Source: Platycnemis pennipes
Lineage: Eukaryota; Arthropoda; Insecta; Odonata; Platycnemididae
Length of the DNA: 64,000 nt
Assembly: GCA_933228895.1 (NCBI GenBank)
Contig: OW121852.1
Location: forward strand, 104,367,544 to 104,431,543
Direction: 5' to 3'
In this document: in pieces, positions 34,150 to 46,950 of the stretch
How the letters are laid out: each line of letters starts with the position of its first letter
Numbering within the stretch: position 1 is the stretch's first letter
Made by a program: the position numbers and the translations under genes
The notes under the pieces: model-generated
Told to the model about the DNA's origin: nothing
Database searches by the model: none
Seen by the model: the letters and a program-made list of their open reading frames with translations, nothing else

Positions 34150-34610
34150 ACATGCATACCTCTGTTCACTTTTTCCCCCGGAGAGTGAAGACGAAGTGCT
34201 CCTCGGTGAGCCTACCGTCGCCTCCGTCTCCTTGGAAGACTCATATTATTCTCCCCCCACCGCCCGACCCGGTTCCTCTTCATCCGTCCGACACGGAGCG
34301 AAACATTTCTCCCCGCTTCCGACGCCTCTCCTCCACGGGAAGTCCTCCCTCCTCTCGCCCCCTCCCGTCCCGTCGAATGCGTCCTCCTCCTCCTCCGCCC
34401 GAATCGAATTCTCCCGCCCTCACCCTCCTCCCACGCTCCTTCCCCCCCCCCTCCCATCCGACATTTTATCGCGCGGCCATTTTGATTCCGCGGCGTCCCA
34501 AGCCTCCATGGAGGCTGAAGGCGGTCTGTCCCAGCGTGAGAAGCCGGCTGTGGGCGGACGTGTAATGCGAAGTCGTGGGTGCATTTGCCGTTCATCGGAC
34601 TCTCCGAGGT
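34150..34610. other. GC-rich, pyrimidine-rich block
   Basis: Three overlapping frames of 127-177 codons on both strands reflect C/T-rich composition (a 10-base C run near 34443). No recognised product. Confidence 0.35.
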
Positions 34611-37429
34611 CTCATTTTAATGGGATATACTTTTACAACTCGAACGTAATATCGTCGAATTTCCGACTCTTTATAAGCCATTTAATTCGTACGTTTGTAC
34701 ATGCATTTATCATCATCATGAATGCTTAACCATCCTTAGAATTTTTTTAACGCAGCTCTCCTCTCAAGTCTCCTTCAAGCTTTTGTCTCTATCGTCGGTA
34801 TTGTCTCTATTGTCGCTATCTCATCAGTCTCTTATCAATATGATTTCTCTGATACGTAATATAGAAGTACGAACTTTATTGACTTACAAATAGATATGTA
34901 GGTATACAATTTATTTTTTAGGGCACGCCCTATAAGGACATGTAGGTACATTTGAGGAAAAGAATTCGCTTGGGCTTTTCACATAATTTGTACGTACCTA
35001 TATACAATTTAAAAAAGTAGGAATATTAAACCACATGATGTGCAATACAACATTAAGCACAGTTTCAAACATGCATTATTTCCAACAATACTTTTCGAGT
35101 CAAGTACTGGGCAATTAATAATTAGATATTGTTTTATTTGCATGAGTCAATTCAAGTAGAAGTACACAAAAGTTTAAGTCGGTATAGGTCAATTTTAATT
35201 ATACCTATGGGGGTTATGTGCCACGGTCTACATTCTACAGTTTAGCATGCATCTGTTATACGTTAGATACTTATATGTTAAACCTTTCACGTGGAGAAGC
35301 GTAGGTAATATTAATCGTTAGTTGCAGAGCTTTTTAGTGGTGATGTTTCTGCCTGAATTATTACTTTGGTTTCATCAGTCTTCGAATAGCTCTCATTTCG
35401 TTTATCATTGAATTTGAACCCTTCGTTTCTTTAACCTGTCACTCATGATATTTAGGTTTATTTGTCGTTCACCGGATATTATTTATTTTTGCTACACTAA
35501 AATGTGATTTCCAAACGGATATCATCTAATGTCAAGCAGCTCTATATTTTACTATTGTAGTCCATTGAAGGTTAAAGGAACAAATTGATAAAACGAAAAT
35601 ATATGACTTAGAAAGTAATCAAGCAGGAAAATCTGGAATACCGCAAAGTAGTGGCGATAGTTTCAATTTTAACTGTGGAGTCAGGCCTTTATTTCAGTAA
35701 GTCCGCCACGATATTTCTGTTGCTTTGCCAATATTCCCTCTCGTAGGAAGCAATCACTCATATGCGTTGAAAATGTATGCATTTTTGTCGCTAGGAGCTT
35801 TTTATTATTTTCATTTTTCTTGGAGAAACTATTAACACTATTCAGTCTGTGCCAGACACCTAGAATGTTTAATCTCCTCCTCGTGATGACGTGCTTCTAC
35901 GGTCAGAACTTGTTTCACCGCTACAAGTCACAGAAGTACGACATGATAGGTGTCAATACCTTTTCGGAAGGTCTTCGATTGCTATATTCCACAAAACAAG
36001 AACCTTCATAAATTTTCAGATCCATCCAGATATTTTCATCCAGATTTTCAGATTTTCAATCAGATATTTGGACCTAGCATTTCTTCAGTGCTTCACTATA
36101 ACCTCAAACAATCAGAGTGTATGTCGACGGAGTGGTTAGAAATTTGCATCATCTGGTGGTTGAGTCTCGGATTTGGATCGGTAGCTATTTGCATAAAGTA
36201 ACATATTACCTACTGTTTTCCTCCTCGTATGATCATTGTTTCCAACGCAGAAAATACCTGAGAGCAATCGAAACAATATCCTGCCTGCTATTCTATGCGG
36301 AATGTGAGATAAGTCAAGTTATCTTTTGTGGCTGAATATGCAACACCGCTTATTCAGCCACAGAAATGTTGTACAAAATCTCTTGCGATCCAAACGAAGT
36401 ATTTTCCTTTATTTCACAAACTTGGAGAATAGCTTTGGCTATATTAAACGCTAATATCCCTCGCTATCTATCGCTAAAATCATTTCGTACCCTTTAATTG
36501 TGTGGTGTCAAGGTATTTCAGAAGCGAATATTTTGTAATCAGCTTCTTGTCGTCGCGTAAGTTCTTGTGATTCCTTTTTACCTTTCTTATGGCAGCCGCT
36601 TTAGCGTAGTAGTTACATGCTATAGGCGATTTTGCCTACAGAACAAGACATTTTCAACCTGAAATAAGAGCTGGTGATGAGCAGATAAAAGGTGTGTGTG
36701 CTATGGTTAAATCCCAACAAACGCGGTTATTAGAGAGAATATATCTTCTCTCTTTTTGCCGCGTTGTTTGGTATTATTGTAGAAGGAACACGGCAGGTAC
36801 ATGTCCAAAATAATTTTATAAATATGAAAGCCCATTACAAATGTATTCGTAAATACGCACGCAGCATAGTCATGAATTCGGAGTCTCGTGTTAAACTTGC
36901 GTTAAACTCTACGATATTAATACAAATTATTCAATGGAAGTTGTGAAAGACGTATGGAATTATGAGTTTGTTTTGTATTGCGTTTAAAAGTTATCATTAA
37001 TCGTCACTCCGCTGTTATTTTACGGTAAAATATTTCGTTATCAAATTAGTATATTTTTAGTACTTATTACTTCGGAAGAGTCGAATTAAGTGAGTTTGCT
37101 AAGATAATAATGTATTTTTCTGCTGATAAATCTCTATCTGAGGTTTAGTTCCATAATAGATTTATATCCTGCAATATGCCTTAAATATCATTTTTTTGCA
37201 AATATGACATTTTCTCACAGAAAAAAATATTTTATCAATTTACCGCCATTCGTTTCCAGCTTATGATGTTTCAAGTGTGATTTTCCGAAAGAACAGAATG
37301 GAAAGGTAAGTTTTTATTGCTCTAAATAGCTGATGTACATATTCGCCCACATGAGAAAATGAAAAAAAGAGACTGAACTTTCATTTTACGATGGGAATTG
37401 GCAATTTGGAGTATTTAATAGGTTTTTTT
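34611..37429. other. AT-rich non-coding DNA
   Basis: A perfect 12-bp hairpin at 36327-36362 is listed separately. Nothing else recognised. Confidence 0.4.
36327..36362. repeat. Perfect 12-bp hairpin
   Basis: TGTGGCTGAATA (36327-36338) and TATTCAGCCACA (36351-36362) around a 12-base loop. No poly-U follows in a way that would suggest a terminator; function unknown. Confidence 0.6.
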
Positions 37430-37885
37430 GCCGTTGCCTCCACTGTCTTTCGACTTTGATACCTTTGACTGTATGAGGATTGTTCGAATGGTTAGGAATC
37501 GGTGGCTGATACGTGACGCGCCCCCGTCCCGTGGATATGAAATGCGGTGGGTGACTCTTGTTATCTTTGGGCGCCCTCGAATCTTGTTGTTGTTATGCCT
37601 CGGTCCGAAGGGCGTGCATGCTTTCCCCCCCCCCTAACCGGTCACCCTTCCGCCACTAAGCTCCAACCTGTTTGCCCGGAGACGTCCGCAAGCTCGTCTC
37701 TTCACGGCGTTTCGACTCCTTCGCGGAAGGTTACGTCGATGCCCAGACTCCGCCGATATCGACGACGGCTTGAACTGGTTTATAACGGAGGCGTTGGCCG
37801 TACACCCTTCAGGACGATCACCACTTGTCTCGGGCGAAAGATGAAACTGCGAGTATTAAAATGTTACGCATCCGGTGCCGAGTAA
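37430..37885. other. GC-rich block
   Basis: CpG-rich stretch in AT-rich context with two overlapping plus-strand frames (37428-37637, 37547-37885) of no recognised family. Confidence 0.3.
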
Positions 37886-39869
37886 TCAGTATCGCGCGGA
37901 AGACTGAGCTTATTTGAAGCTTTGCGTTGGACTTACTCTTCATTCAGACCTCGAATTTATAATATTTAATTTATTTTGAAGATTATAACGCGGAGCCATG
38001 ATTATTTAGAATAAGGTTCTTCCAGGAAGTAGTTGCATGGATCGGATAAGATTGCGTTATCAAAGTTCATTGTCTTTACCTTAAGATCCCGTGAAGCCTT
38101 TTGCTTTTTTTCGGAGCAAAACGAAAAATAACTGACACGTTAAATTATGCGTACCTGACGTATTATTCTGGTAACTGTATATCAGTTGCAATGAATTTGT
38201 TCTTCGAATGTCTTTTACTGCGCGGTGTATCATCAAACAGTTCAGTCGCGATCATATTAAAAAATAAATATTGTATGTATCGCGCTTATTAACTGTAGAT
38301 TTTACTCGTTCCATTTAAACATATCGCCCATTTTCAAATAAAATTTATATATATTTTTACGTTACATGCTGTCTTATAAATTGGAATCAGCCCCATGGGA
38401 TAATATCAGGACTCCGGCGTAGACTGGTAGAACACTTCACGATACAAACGTGCTGGTTTTTCAAAGGTTGTCTTCCCCATATTGTTAGAATGTGGCTTCG
38501 AGCCTGCCTGAATCTCTTTCGTTAAATCATTTACTGCGGAGGCATGTTCGTTTCTTATTGATCTACCATTCATCCTTTATTCCATCTATGCTTACGGTAC
38601 TGCTCGCTCATTATGTTCGTGGTTGCGTAAAAAAAACAATGATGTTCATCGCTGTTAGCATTTAATCCGTAGGTATATACGCTTAACGGAATTACAATTT
38701 GGACCTTATCTGTGTAATCTTGTTTGGAAATACTACGTAAGATTCGATGGATAAACACGTGTTAGTGTTTACTACTCAATTTGTGGTTATGTATCCAATC
38801 ACGAAAATATTGCAACAAGTGACAATATCATCAGCATTTGATTGTACTACTACATAGGATATTTTTCGATTACCCTCATCTGTAATAATTATTCGTGGGC
38901 GGAACTTGTATAAGGATTAAAACCTTTGTGCTGAATGATTTAGCCGAAAATCATGCGATCAGTTATTCGGAATTGATAATGCAGTGCATGATTTAAAATG
39001 CACACTATTATTCCTTACAGATGTCATTGTCTTTTAACATGCGCCTAGTTGGTATTGGACGCATTCACGTTTTTCCATAATTAACTTTAATTTATGAGCT
39101 ATTTGGTGAGTTATATCGCCTCCCCTTACTTATTTTCTGTCGGTTTCTTGCGTTTTTCTAGTCACAAACGGCTTTAACGAATAATATTATATTTGTGTAT
39201 GAATGTTAACCTTGATTCACTCATTTTCTTAGTTTAGGTACATGGTGATGACCACCGAGACAGTTTTTTCGTCTTCATATCTCAAACGAAGCATTTCGCG
39301 ATGGTGCTCTCTTTGACATAGCAACTTTGAATAATCGAAATGCTGTTTTCATATTCAGATATTAGTTCACTTTTGACTACCAGTATTTGTACGTCAAAAA
39401 CGCGAAATTTTCCGTAAGAACTTCAAAATTTCATCGAAATCCAAGCTTTGTTTACATAAGAGCGATTCGCAGTGGCAGTTTTGCACCGTCATTCGTCTAT
39501 TTGTATTTTTGTCGTCTTAGAATCACATGTTATATCTGGGAAGATTATTGGTAAAGTTTTTTCAACGCTCTTATCGGTGCGTGTAAAACTATTTCGTTTC
39601 ATGCACATTGGATATAGGTGAATTGAGGCGAATAAAAATACCCTAACGACACTGCCTTAGCATTGCATAAACGAAGAAATAGTTAAAGTTAATTCACCAA
39701 AAGTCGAAGTTACTTGTAATCGTGGAAAATGTGGCCAAATATTGGATGGAGATCAATGACTTTGACTTCAAACGGACCCAAAATCGCGTCTTGGGAATTC
39801 TAGGTTAACTCTTCTGGTTACGCTAGCCACGAATGCTATTTTGTTTACCAGGCCACGTCACTCTTTCGT
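37886..39869. other. AT-rich DNA with one SINE-like piece
   Basis: Apart from the candidate at 38408-38520, nothing recognised. Confidence 0.4.
38408..38520 (+). repeat. tRNA-derived SINE-like segment
   Basis: An A-box-like GGCGTAGACTGGTAGAAC (38416-38433) is followed ~60 bp later by a B-box-like GGCTTCGAGCC (38494-38504), about the spacing found in tRNA-derived SINEs. Folding into a full cloverleaf is not evident. Confidence 0.35.
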
Positions 39870-39929
39870 AATTCCACGATTGCACAGTGGAAGCATTGTC
39901 GAGGTTACAATGGGGTGATTCGACAAATG

Positions 39930-40300
39930 CGGTCGACGAACGTTCCCGGAAGGCCAAGAGCAGAATCGATCCCGACCTCCGGGAACGGAGCTCGTCGTGC
40001 CTGTTACCTCCCGCGGGAATCGAACCCGAGATTGTCACTTCTTAGCAGTTCCGTCTCCTCCCCTCTACGAAGCCGAAACCATTCTGCATGGAGGAGTGAA
40101 TAACCCGTGCAGTCTTCCGTTACGGGGTGACTGGCGTCGCCTACCGCTCTCGCGTCAGTTGAAAAGACGTCAAACCCTTTCGCGACATTGTCTGAAGGAG
40201 CGGGTCGCAGACTACCGTAAACCCTTACTGCTCCCCGAGGATTTGAACCCTTTACCCCGTCCGGAATTCCCTTGCGACTCCTTTCGCTGCGCTTCACCCC
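39930..40300 (-). repeat. CpG-rich block with two tRNA-derived SINE-like heads
   Basis: In reverse complement CTCGGGTTCGATTCCCGCG (40012-40030) and GGGTTCAAATCCTCGG (40235-40250) are near-perfect tRNA T-arm/B-box sequences. The 5' parts do not give convincing D or acceptor arms. A 10-bp hairpin CGTTCCCGGA … TCCGGGAACG lies at 39940-39988. Overlapping frames here are not taken as genes. Confidence 0.4.
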
Positions 40301-40460
40301 CGATGCGGGTTCGGTAGGGTTTTTCTTGGTTCAGAATCGCCATGTCTCATCCTCCACGGAGACACCATTGTTGCGAAAATCGTCGTCTCTCGCGATTGTG
40401 TGGGCGAGGAGGGTAGAATTTAAAATCCGTCTCTACTTCAAAAGTCACCCTTTTGAATTC

Positions 40461-40911
40461 CGTTCTCGGAAATGCTCGTGAAGAAAATATTTCGGTTACT
40501 ACAACTCTTCTATGGATTTGCTATGTTTTCTCGTGGCTTCCTCCTAGTTTCGTGATTAAAACATTGCCAATTTGTCTTCCAATAGATTTTCACCAACCAT
40601 GCGGTATCCGGTCTATTCAGTCGCTTTATTCGTTTTCACTGGTGGTGTGTTGAGAGTTGTTACTTTATAGTGTTAAATCGTTTCGTGAAATCTAATGAAC
40701 GTCAAAAACTTTATGTAGTTTGTCTTTTAAATAGGTATATTATTCGCATTTTGCAAATGATGCTGCTATTTTAGGATGTGTAAGCGTAGCAGCTAATTTC
40801 TTGCTCTATGAATTTTACTTAATAACGATGTACAGTATCTCCGAGTGTAAACTCTCTTTCGTGCTTTGGTAAAAATAAGACATTATTGCTCATATTTGTT
40901 CTCATCAACCG
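40461..40911. other. Non-coding DNA, nothing recognised
   Basis: Short frames only. Confidence 0.4.
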
Positions 40912-40985
40912 TCAACAGAATACCCTACAAGGCACCATAATGGTATGTAGCAGGGGGTGAATCTCTACCGAATGTATTGCAGTCG
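40912..40985 (-). mobile_element. Short 3' tail of the first LINE family
   Basis: The segment around GTAGCAGGGGGTGAATCTC matches in reverse complement the 3' UTR signature of the LINE at 115-1056 (TCACCCCCTGCCACACA). Only the tail survives and the terminal hexamer repeat is missing. Confidence 0.5.
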
Positions 40986-41271
40986 AACATAATTATTTCA
41001 GAGGTATTTAATCACGGAATTACCTTATCGTTGTATTTTATAGGCTTCATTGTTTGGCTCATGTCCTTGTAAGTTATTTTTTTTTAAGTTAATAGTCCTC
41101 AGCAGTCATAACTAGGAGGATAACTTGGGATCAAACATCGATATCAAAACGGCGTCGTAGTGTTCGAAAACATGTTTATTGTGGCACTCTACTTCGATGT
41201 CGTTTCGTTGATGGTACTAGTAGAATGCACATGGGTTAATCAAAATTATTACCGTCCATTTTTCATCATCG

Positions 41272-41480
41272 TCGTGAGTCAACAATCCTAAGATTTATTT
41301 TATACAGCTCTTCACTTGATTCTTTTAACAGCTCATCTCTTCATATTCTTCATTGTTCTTCTCTTTCGCATCCTTGACAGCTTGTTCCAATTATCTCATA
41401 CAATGTCTTCCATTTCCATTCTTTCTATTGACTGGTTCTTCGTTTTGTAAGCGGAAAATAAGCAGAAAATGCTTTTGCAA
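41272..41480 (-). pseudogene. C-terminal fragment of second LINE family
   Basis: The complement reads, with several stops, KNMKR-x-AVKRIK-x-RA followed by a short tail and a stop beside a TGATGATG-like 3' end. This aligns by eye to the better copy at 44264-44460. Heavily mutated. Confidence 0.45.
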
Positions 41481-42929
41481 CTTTAACTACGAAAGAGCCA
41501 CTACCCATGAATCATTTCTTATCTGCTGGTAAGATTAAAGCGATTAGGCAAGAATGGAGTCTCTGACCATGGAGACCCGAGAACGCTACATTTAAAATTT
41601 ATTACTCTTTCCGGATGAATCTCATCCAATCTTGAGCTTCAAATCCTACTCGGAATCTTTTTACGTTCGACGCTCGTTATTTTTACATAACTGCTCACTT
41701 TCTCAAAGAAAGGATGGGAGATTTTAAGAATTTAGAAGAAAGAATTTAAGTGCGCTAGTGAAATACTCTCTTTGCTGAGGTCATGTAGCCATTTGTGATT
41801 GGGCTCTAAACGTCTAATGGTTAATTTACGTGCACAACGTTACGTAATATAAGTTTCTGAAAGAAACATGGCGATTCACTTGGAGTGAATAAGATCAGGT
41901 ATCGAATTCAGGTCTTGGAAGCTTATTACTTGAGACGCTGGCACTTAATCCTTATAGGTATATCCATAGCTGTCTGCCTCCTCTAAATGCATGATGTGAT
42001 TTTCTTTTAAAAATTTCCATTTTATTTTTTCATCGCAAGTGCGGGTACAGTACCTATACCTTTCTCGCCTTTGGTGAATTTAATTGTTGCAGTCTGGTCA
42101 AAACTGATTTGACTGTGAATTCTTGGCAATCAAATTTGCTGTTCCAAGTAGACCTGCTGCTTTGATGTGTAATCAAATCAACCTCTGAAGGAGCTAAATG
42201 TGCCTAATGTCTTAATTTTGTATAGAGCTGTTAATTATTAACACAACTATTTATTGCTTTGTGACGGAAGCCCGCCAACATCGTGGTGCCCGTTATTATC
42301 ATGTTTTTACGGAAAGTTCCAAAAAAAATTCATGTCTCAATGTCCACTTACTTTGTTGCAACAGTTTTCATTGGTGAAGCTCTGATTACATGAATAGGTT
42401 GCCTATGTGCTAATAACCTTATTTCAGTCGTGTTAATGAAGCGATCTGATGCAATCAAGTAGGTATATTATTAGAGCTGTATTCATAAGGCTTTGGGAAA
42501 ATTCATGCTCTGTTATCCGTTCCATCATGGACAGGTACCATACAACTGATTGTTAAAAACCTCACGGGAGGCTAAAACTGTGGAGATGATAGTTTACTAA
42601 AATTAAAATGATTGGTGAAACCCGCATTTTATGGCCTAGAATCCTGCTCAGTTTGTTTCTTATCATATTAGTATTTTCTTCTTAGATATTAAGCGCAAAT
42701 ACAGTGATTCTACCCTTTAAAATATTAGGTAGAAGTATGGTTGTATTTTTTTATCATGGCGTTCAAAATGGCGTCGCAGGCGTACAAACGCGCTGCTCCA
42801 TCCGCGAACAGACGACAATAGGTATATGACTCTCGGCTTCCATTATTTTACGAATTCGTTAGCACTTCAAAGATCGCTTCTCCCCTGCGAAGGGAGTATT
42901 CAGGGAACTAACTGGTGTACTTGGACGTG
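41481..42929. other. AT-rich non-coding DNA
   Basis: Nothing recognised. Confidence 0.4.
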
Positions 42930-43180
42930 GTTAAAATTAACAACACACTTACTTTCATTTCGGTGAATGACACACGCACGCTCGCCGTCTTCGGAGGCGG
43001 GCGACGCTCGATCGAGATTCCCGTTGAGCGCGACGCGATCCTCGCTTGTTCCCGTCGCCGCGCTCCTAAATTTGGGCCTGGCCGACATGGCATTCGATTC
43101 ATCGAGTCACGGCGTCTCAGGCGTGCCTCCGAAGTCCATGTCTTATCGACTGTCGTCGATATATTAGCCGGGACGTAATT
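42930..43180. other. CpG-rich island-like block
   Basis: About 250 bp dense in CpG, flanked by AT-rich DNA, with overlapping short frames on both strands and no recognised product. Possible regulatory element. Confidence 0.3.
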
Positions 43181-44263
43181 GATCCAGGTTCCATTCGTGT
43201 CTGAATATCTGAGTTTGGGCTGTATCGTATATCAATTCCGGAGGAAGATGGCGTCTTGCCGAGCGACTGGGAAGCCTGCTATTATGCCCAAATCATTGTT
43301 AAGCGCATGTTGCTTACTATATCTCTATGTAACGCAATAATTTTTGTGAAACAAGTATAACATTTGATAACAAAATAATGCAGTATTAGCATAAACATCA
43401 AACAGCATATTTCTATACATGCCTACATGGACTGTAATAACTAATTTATTTTTTATTAACATCTTCCCTGGCTTATATGTCGGCATGTAAACATTAATTT
43501 AACTATTCTTGCTCCGGACATGCATTAATGCTCTAATAAAATAACCCTCTTATCTATAATACACCACCTCCTGTGAGACCTACTTAAGATGCCGATAGCC
43601 ACCACAACTCGAGAAGGATCATACTCAGACGAGTATAATAACAAAAATAATCTTGTAATTACTTAGGGTTACGTTCATGGCAATAAACAGTCGCTGTAAA
43701 TGCCAAATTCGTCCGATGATACTTCCGTTTTAAATAAATGACTGCAAGCCTATCCGACTCTATATCACCGATTCCGAAGTTTCCTCGGCTGTTTTTCTCT
43801 TCAATGCTGTTCTAATGTCCAAAATGATTATGTGGTTTCATTCATATCCTCTTCTATTTCATTAACTCAGTAATTAATCTTTATTGGAGGTAATAAAACT
43901 CAGCTTTATGCAGAATGGAATATGTTTTCCATAATAGATCCGTTACTAATTCCATTTTTATTATTGCTCCCTATATTGTTTATTCTTTTCGAAATAAAAT
44001 AAATATTACTGTATACTAGAAAGGAAATATTACCTTGTTAATTAACTCATTATTTTATCTCTGAACTTAATAATTCATCAATAACGGTGAATTTAAGTGA
44101 AAACCATTAAAACTATTATGATTGGTGTAAATGAACATGTTCAACATCATAAGTAATATCTATTATATATATTACTATTCACTCAAAAATTTATCAATTG
44201 TACTTTTTAACTTTACTTAGTTTTGAACCTCTACGGCTATTAGTTGTTTTCAGTGAATAAGGG
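43181..44263. other. AT-rich non-coding DNA
   Basis: Nothing recognised. Confidence 0.4.
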
Positions 44264-44460
44264 TTGCATGAATTCAGACTTTTTATCATTGTACCAATTA
44301 AAAAAAAAGGAAAATTCAGGCCTCATATGAGAGATATGGAGCAAATTCTGAAGGATGTAAAAGATAAAAATTTCTTTTATATGAAGAGGCTGGCCGTTAG
44401 AAGAATTGAATGGAGGGCTGCGTCAAACCAATCCAAGGATTGTTGACGAATGATGATGAT
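44264..44460 (+). pseudogene. C-terminus and 3' end of second LINE family
   Basis: The last ~50 codons of a non-LTR reverse transcriptase are clear: KFRPHMRDMEQILKDV, then YMKRLAVRRIEWRAAS-NQSKD-C and a stop, followed by an ATGATGATGAT end. The pattern M-x2-I-x2-DV … MK-x2-A-x2-R-x2-WR is the usual C-terminal tail of insect endonuclease-reverse transcriptase elements. The first codons belong to the insertion junction. Extreme 5' truncation; non-functional. Three more copies lie on the minus strand at 41272, 44687 and 47765. Confidence 0.6.
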
Positions 44461-44686
44461 CATATAAAAATTTCATGACGATTTTAAGGTTGGTGCAGAG
44501 CATTGCACTCGGGTTTTGTGGGCATATTTCAAATTGTATGTGAATTGTAACAACATTTTGACAATGCGATTTTAGAATTTCAGTATGAATACATTTCTAT
44601 TGAGTAACTGAAGATAGCAAGTTTTAGCAGTAGAGTTTTAATAGTATTTCAACTCTGGATGACGTAAGTTGTTTAAATAATTTCTA

Positions 44687-44900
44687 GTCACCAGCCCTAA
44701 GATCATTTTGATGCTGCTTTCCACTTAATTCTTTCAACTAACCTTCTCATATCCACATACTTTTTCTTTTTTACATCCTTTACCTCTTACTCCTTGCATA
44801 ACAAACGAGCCTTTCACTTGCCTTTCTTACCACATACTTAGTACTTTTAACTCGACTACTGTTTTCATCAGACGATCATATCTCGAGATATGGCCAATTA
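44687..44900 (-). pseudogene. C-terminal fragment of second LINE family
   Basis: Minus-strand reading gives KDVKKKKYVDMRRLVERIKW-KAAS, aligning to KDV … MKRLAVRRIEWRAAS of the plus-strand copy only 230 bp away. Stops beyond this point show decay. Confidence 0.5.
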
Positions 44901-45659
44901 GCTTGTCCCTCTTTCACGAAAAACTGTTTCTAATGAAACCTCTGGTATAATAATGCCATGAACCACTTAAGGCGGCAACTGCACTAGAATCAGCTGGATT
45001 CTGGTATTAAAATTGTAAATTATGCCCAGATTCACGCTTGGAAAAGAATATTTTTGTTTCTATTAGTCCATTGATTTTTTCGGAAATTGGCGGATTTAGA
45101 AGGGTGTGGTTTCGTTCGCGTTGTCCAGGTCGGTATTGCACCCACCATAGGTATCATCGGTGTGGAATTCCGCAGCTGTGGAATCACGGATTCATCTTTC
45201 GCGTTGTCGCAAACTTTATCGTTAACGCTTACCCCTAGAGTAGCGCAGGGTTAACAATAACCGTCTATGAAATTTGCTCCACTGATTGTGATAAGCGATT
45301 TGAAGTGCTGTGCGAAAAATGAACAACGGAGATCACGTTCTCACTGACATAAGTTAAATAAAAAAATAACGATAACGCTAGCGTACGCCTTATGAAGCTC
45401 CATGATCGAGGCCCAGGTCCGAAACACATCTCAGGCATTGATGTCGTCGTATTTGTCTAAGTATTTAGTTCTTGGGTTAGACGGTGTGATATAATCTTTT
45501 GAGTTGAAGAACCTAAAAGCCTAATTATCATGCTCCTACGAAAGTTAAGGTTCGATTCGACAGCTGATCCTTCACCAGAGTATGAAAGGAGCCGATTCTC
45601 GTCTGTCCTGCGGTGTTGATGTCGTTTAATCGTACCGGCTCTGTTTAATTTCCGGGCGC
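44901..45659. other. Mixed unique DNA with a 45-bp dispersed repeat
   Basis: 45375-45419 is shared in inverted orientation with 63131-63175 (separate entry). No gene recognised. Confidence 0.4.
45375..45419 (+). repeat. 45-bp dispersed repeat, copy A
   Basis: Starts ACGCTAGCG and includes CCATGATCGAGGCCC; matches the complement of 63131-63175 at 41 of 45 positions by eye. Confidence 0.7.
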
Positions 45660-46085
45660 GCATCGGAATGAAGACATGGATATCGCTCGGGAGCGCCTTG
45701 CCCTTTATTCCTGGCCTTCTCTGATCCCCGACGAAAATTTAAATGCCCGGATCGCTCTTGTGTGATCGTCACCGTGACGGAACTGGATCTTATCCCCCGG
45801 TCATCGTTTCCATGAGTCGCAAAACGTCTTCGCCCCGCGCCCTCCTTGCACCTGTGGAAGTTGTATCGCCTGCATTACGAGAGCCGTGAAACCGGCCCGC
45901 CACTCCTGCTCGCCCCTCATTGAGGGATCACGCTTTTTCGCCGGGTCACGATGAGACAGACATCGGAAGACGCGTGGAGCACCGATGTCGGGTCTGTGTA
46001 GATGTCCAGAGACCGGCCGACGCCCGTGCGATTGCCGACGACCCTCCCGGCCGACGCCGCCTGAAATGGCGTCCACAAACACTTC
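45660..46085. other. CpG-rich block
   Basis: GC-rich stretch with a 93-codon minus-strand frame (45801-46082) of no recognised family. Ends where a repeat fragment starts at 46091. Confidence 0.3.
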
Positions 46086-46090
46086 TAATG

Positions 46091-46205
46091 TGAGCGTTTA
46101 CTCGGAACCGAAATCGCAATTTTGTTCACGAAATTGTTAGATGGAAACGGAAAACGAATTTTAGTGAAAAAATTAATCTTTTAACCACAACCATCCACTA
46201 ATAAA
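46091..46205 (+). repeat. Partial copy of the ~530 bp repeat family
   Basis: Matches the first ~115 bp of the full copy starting at 46418 (GCGTTTACTCGGAACCGAAA onward) at about 90% identity and then stops. Confidence 0.75.
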
Positions 46206-46417
46206 TCTATCCTATCTATACTATCCTGAAAAGCCGCAGCGGGCACAGAGGATGACCCAGTCCCCCTCCCCTAAAGGGTTACTTTCATAGGCCCTTGGGC
46301 CAAGTACTTGGAGGGCTCTAACTTTACCAACTAGGCCAAACTTCGGAATAAAAATTGGTAATAACGGTCAATCAGCCAAACGAGCAATACCGAAGAACAG
46401 GAAGAGGAACCTAATCT

Positions 46418-46950
46418 AATGGGAGCGTTTACTCGGAACCGAAATCGCAATTTTGTGCGCGAAATTGTTACATGGAAACGAAAAAAGAATTTTAGTGAAA
46501 AAATTAATCTTCTAACCACAACCATTCACTCATAAATCAAAACTTCCAATAAGCAAAAGGTGACGCCCACCGAAGAACCTGCTTCGATAACATTGACGTT
46601 ATTTTCCTCCCGTCCTTGACAACTTTTAGGGAAGGGAAGGGAGTGGAGGAGGGTTCTCGGAAGGTCTGGTCGCACAGATCCTGTCGCAATCGCTCCGATT
46701 GGCAGAGTCAGCTGTGACCTCCCCTTTGCGACAAGGCGAATTGTCATCGCGGGCTCAGTTGTGATTGGACGAAGTCAATGACGTCAGAGGTTGCACCACG
46801 CCCACTTTTCCGAAAGGGTTAAAACATCAGTTTTTCGCCGCTTATAACTCGAGAAATATTTGGCGGATCAAAAAACGGAAAAATGCGTGTCTTTTTATTT
46901 TACAAACTCGATCTGATCAGCAATAAAAAAATATGGTAAACGACCCCATT
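46418..46950 (+). mobile_element. ~530 bp interspersed repeat, copy 1
   Basis: Begins AATGGGAGCGTTTACT and ends with the complement of AATGGGGTCGTTTACC, imperfect terminal inverted repeats of ~15 bp. It contains a block ending AACCACAACCATTCACTCA, a GC-rich middle, and ATAACTCGAGAAATATTTGG near the 3' side. Full copies lie at 48350-48889 and 56938-57467 (inverted), all close to the same length, and a partial one at 46091. No coding capacity shared between copies; the frame 46526-46747 is a shadow. Probably a MITE; target duplication unclear. Confidence 0.75.

Noticed and set aside
40004..40297. tRNA genes suggested by near-perfect B boxes
   Set aside because: Acceptor and D arms do not fold and A boxes are missing or misplaced; SINE heads are more likely.
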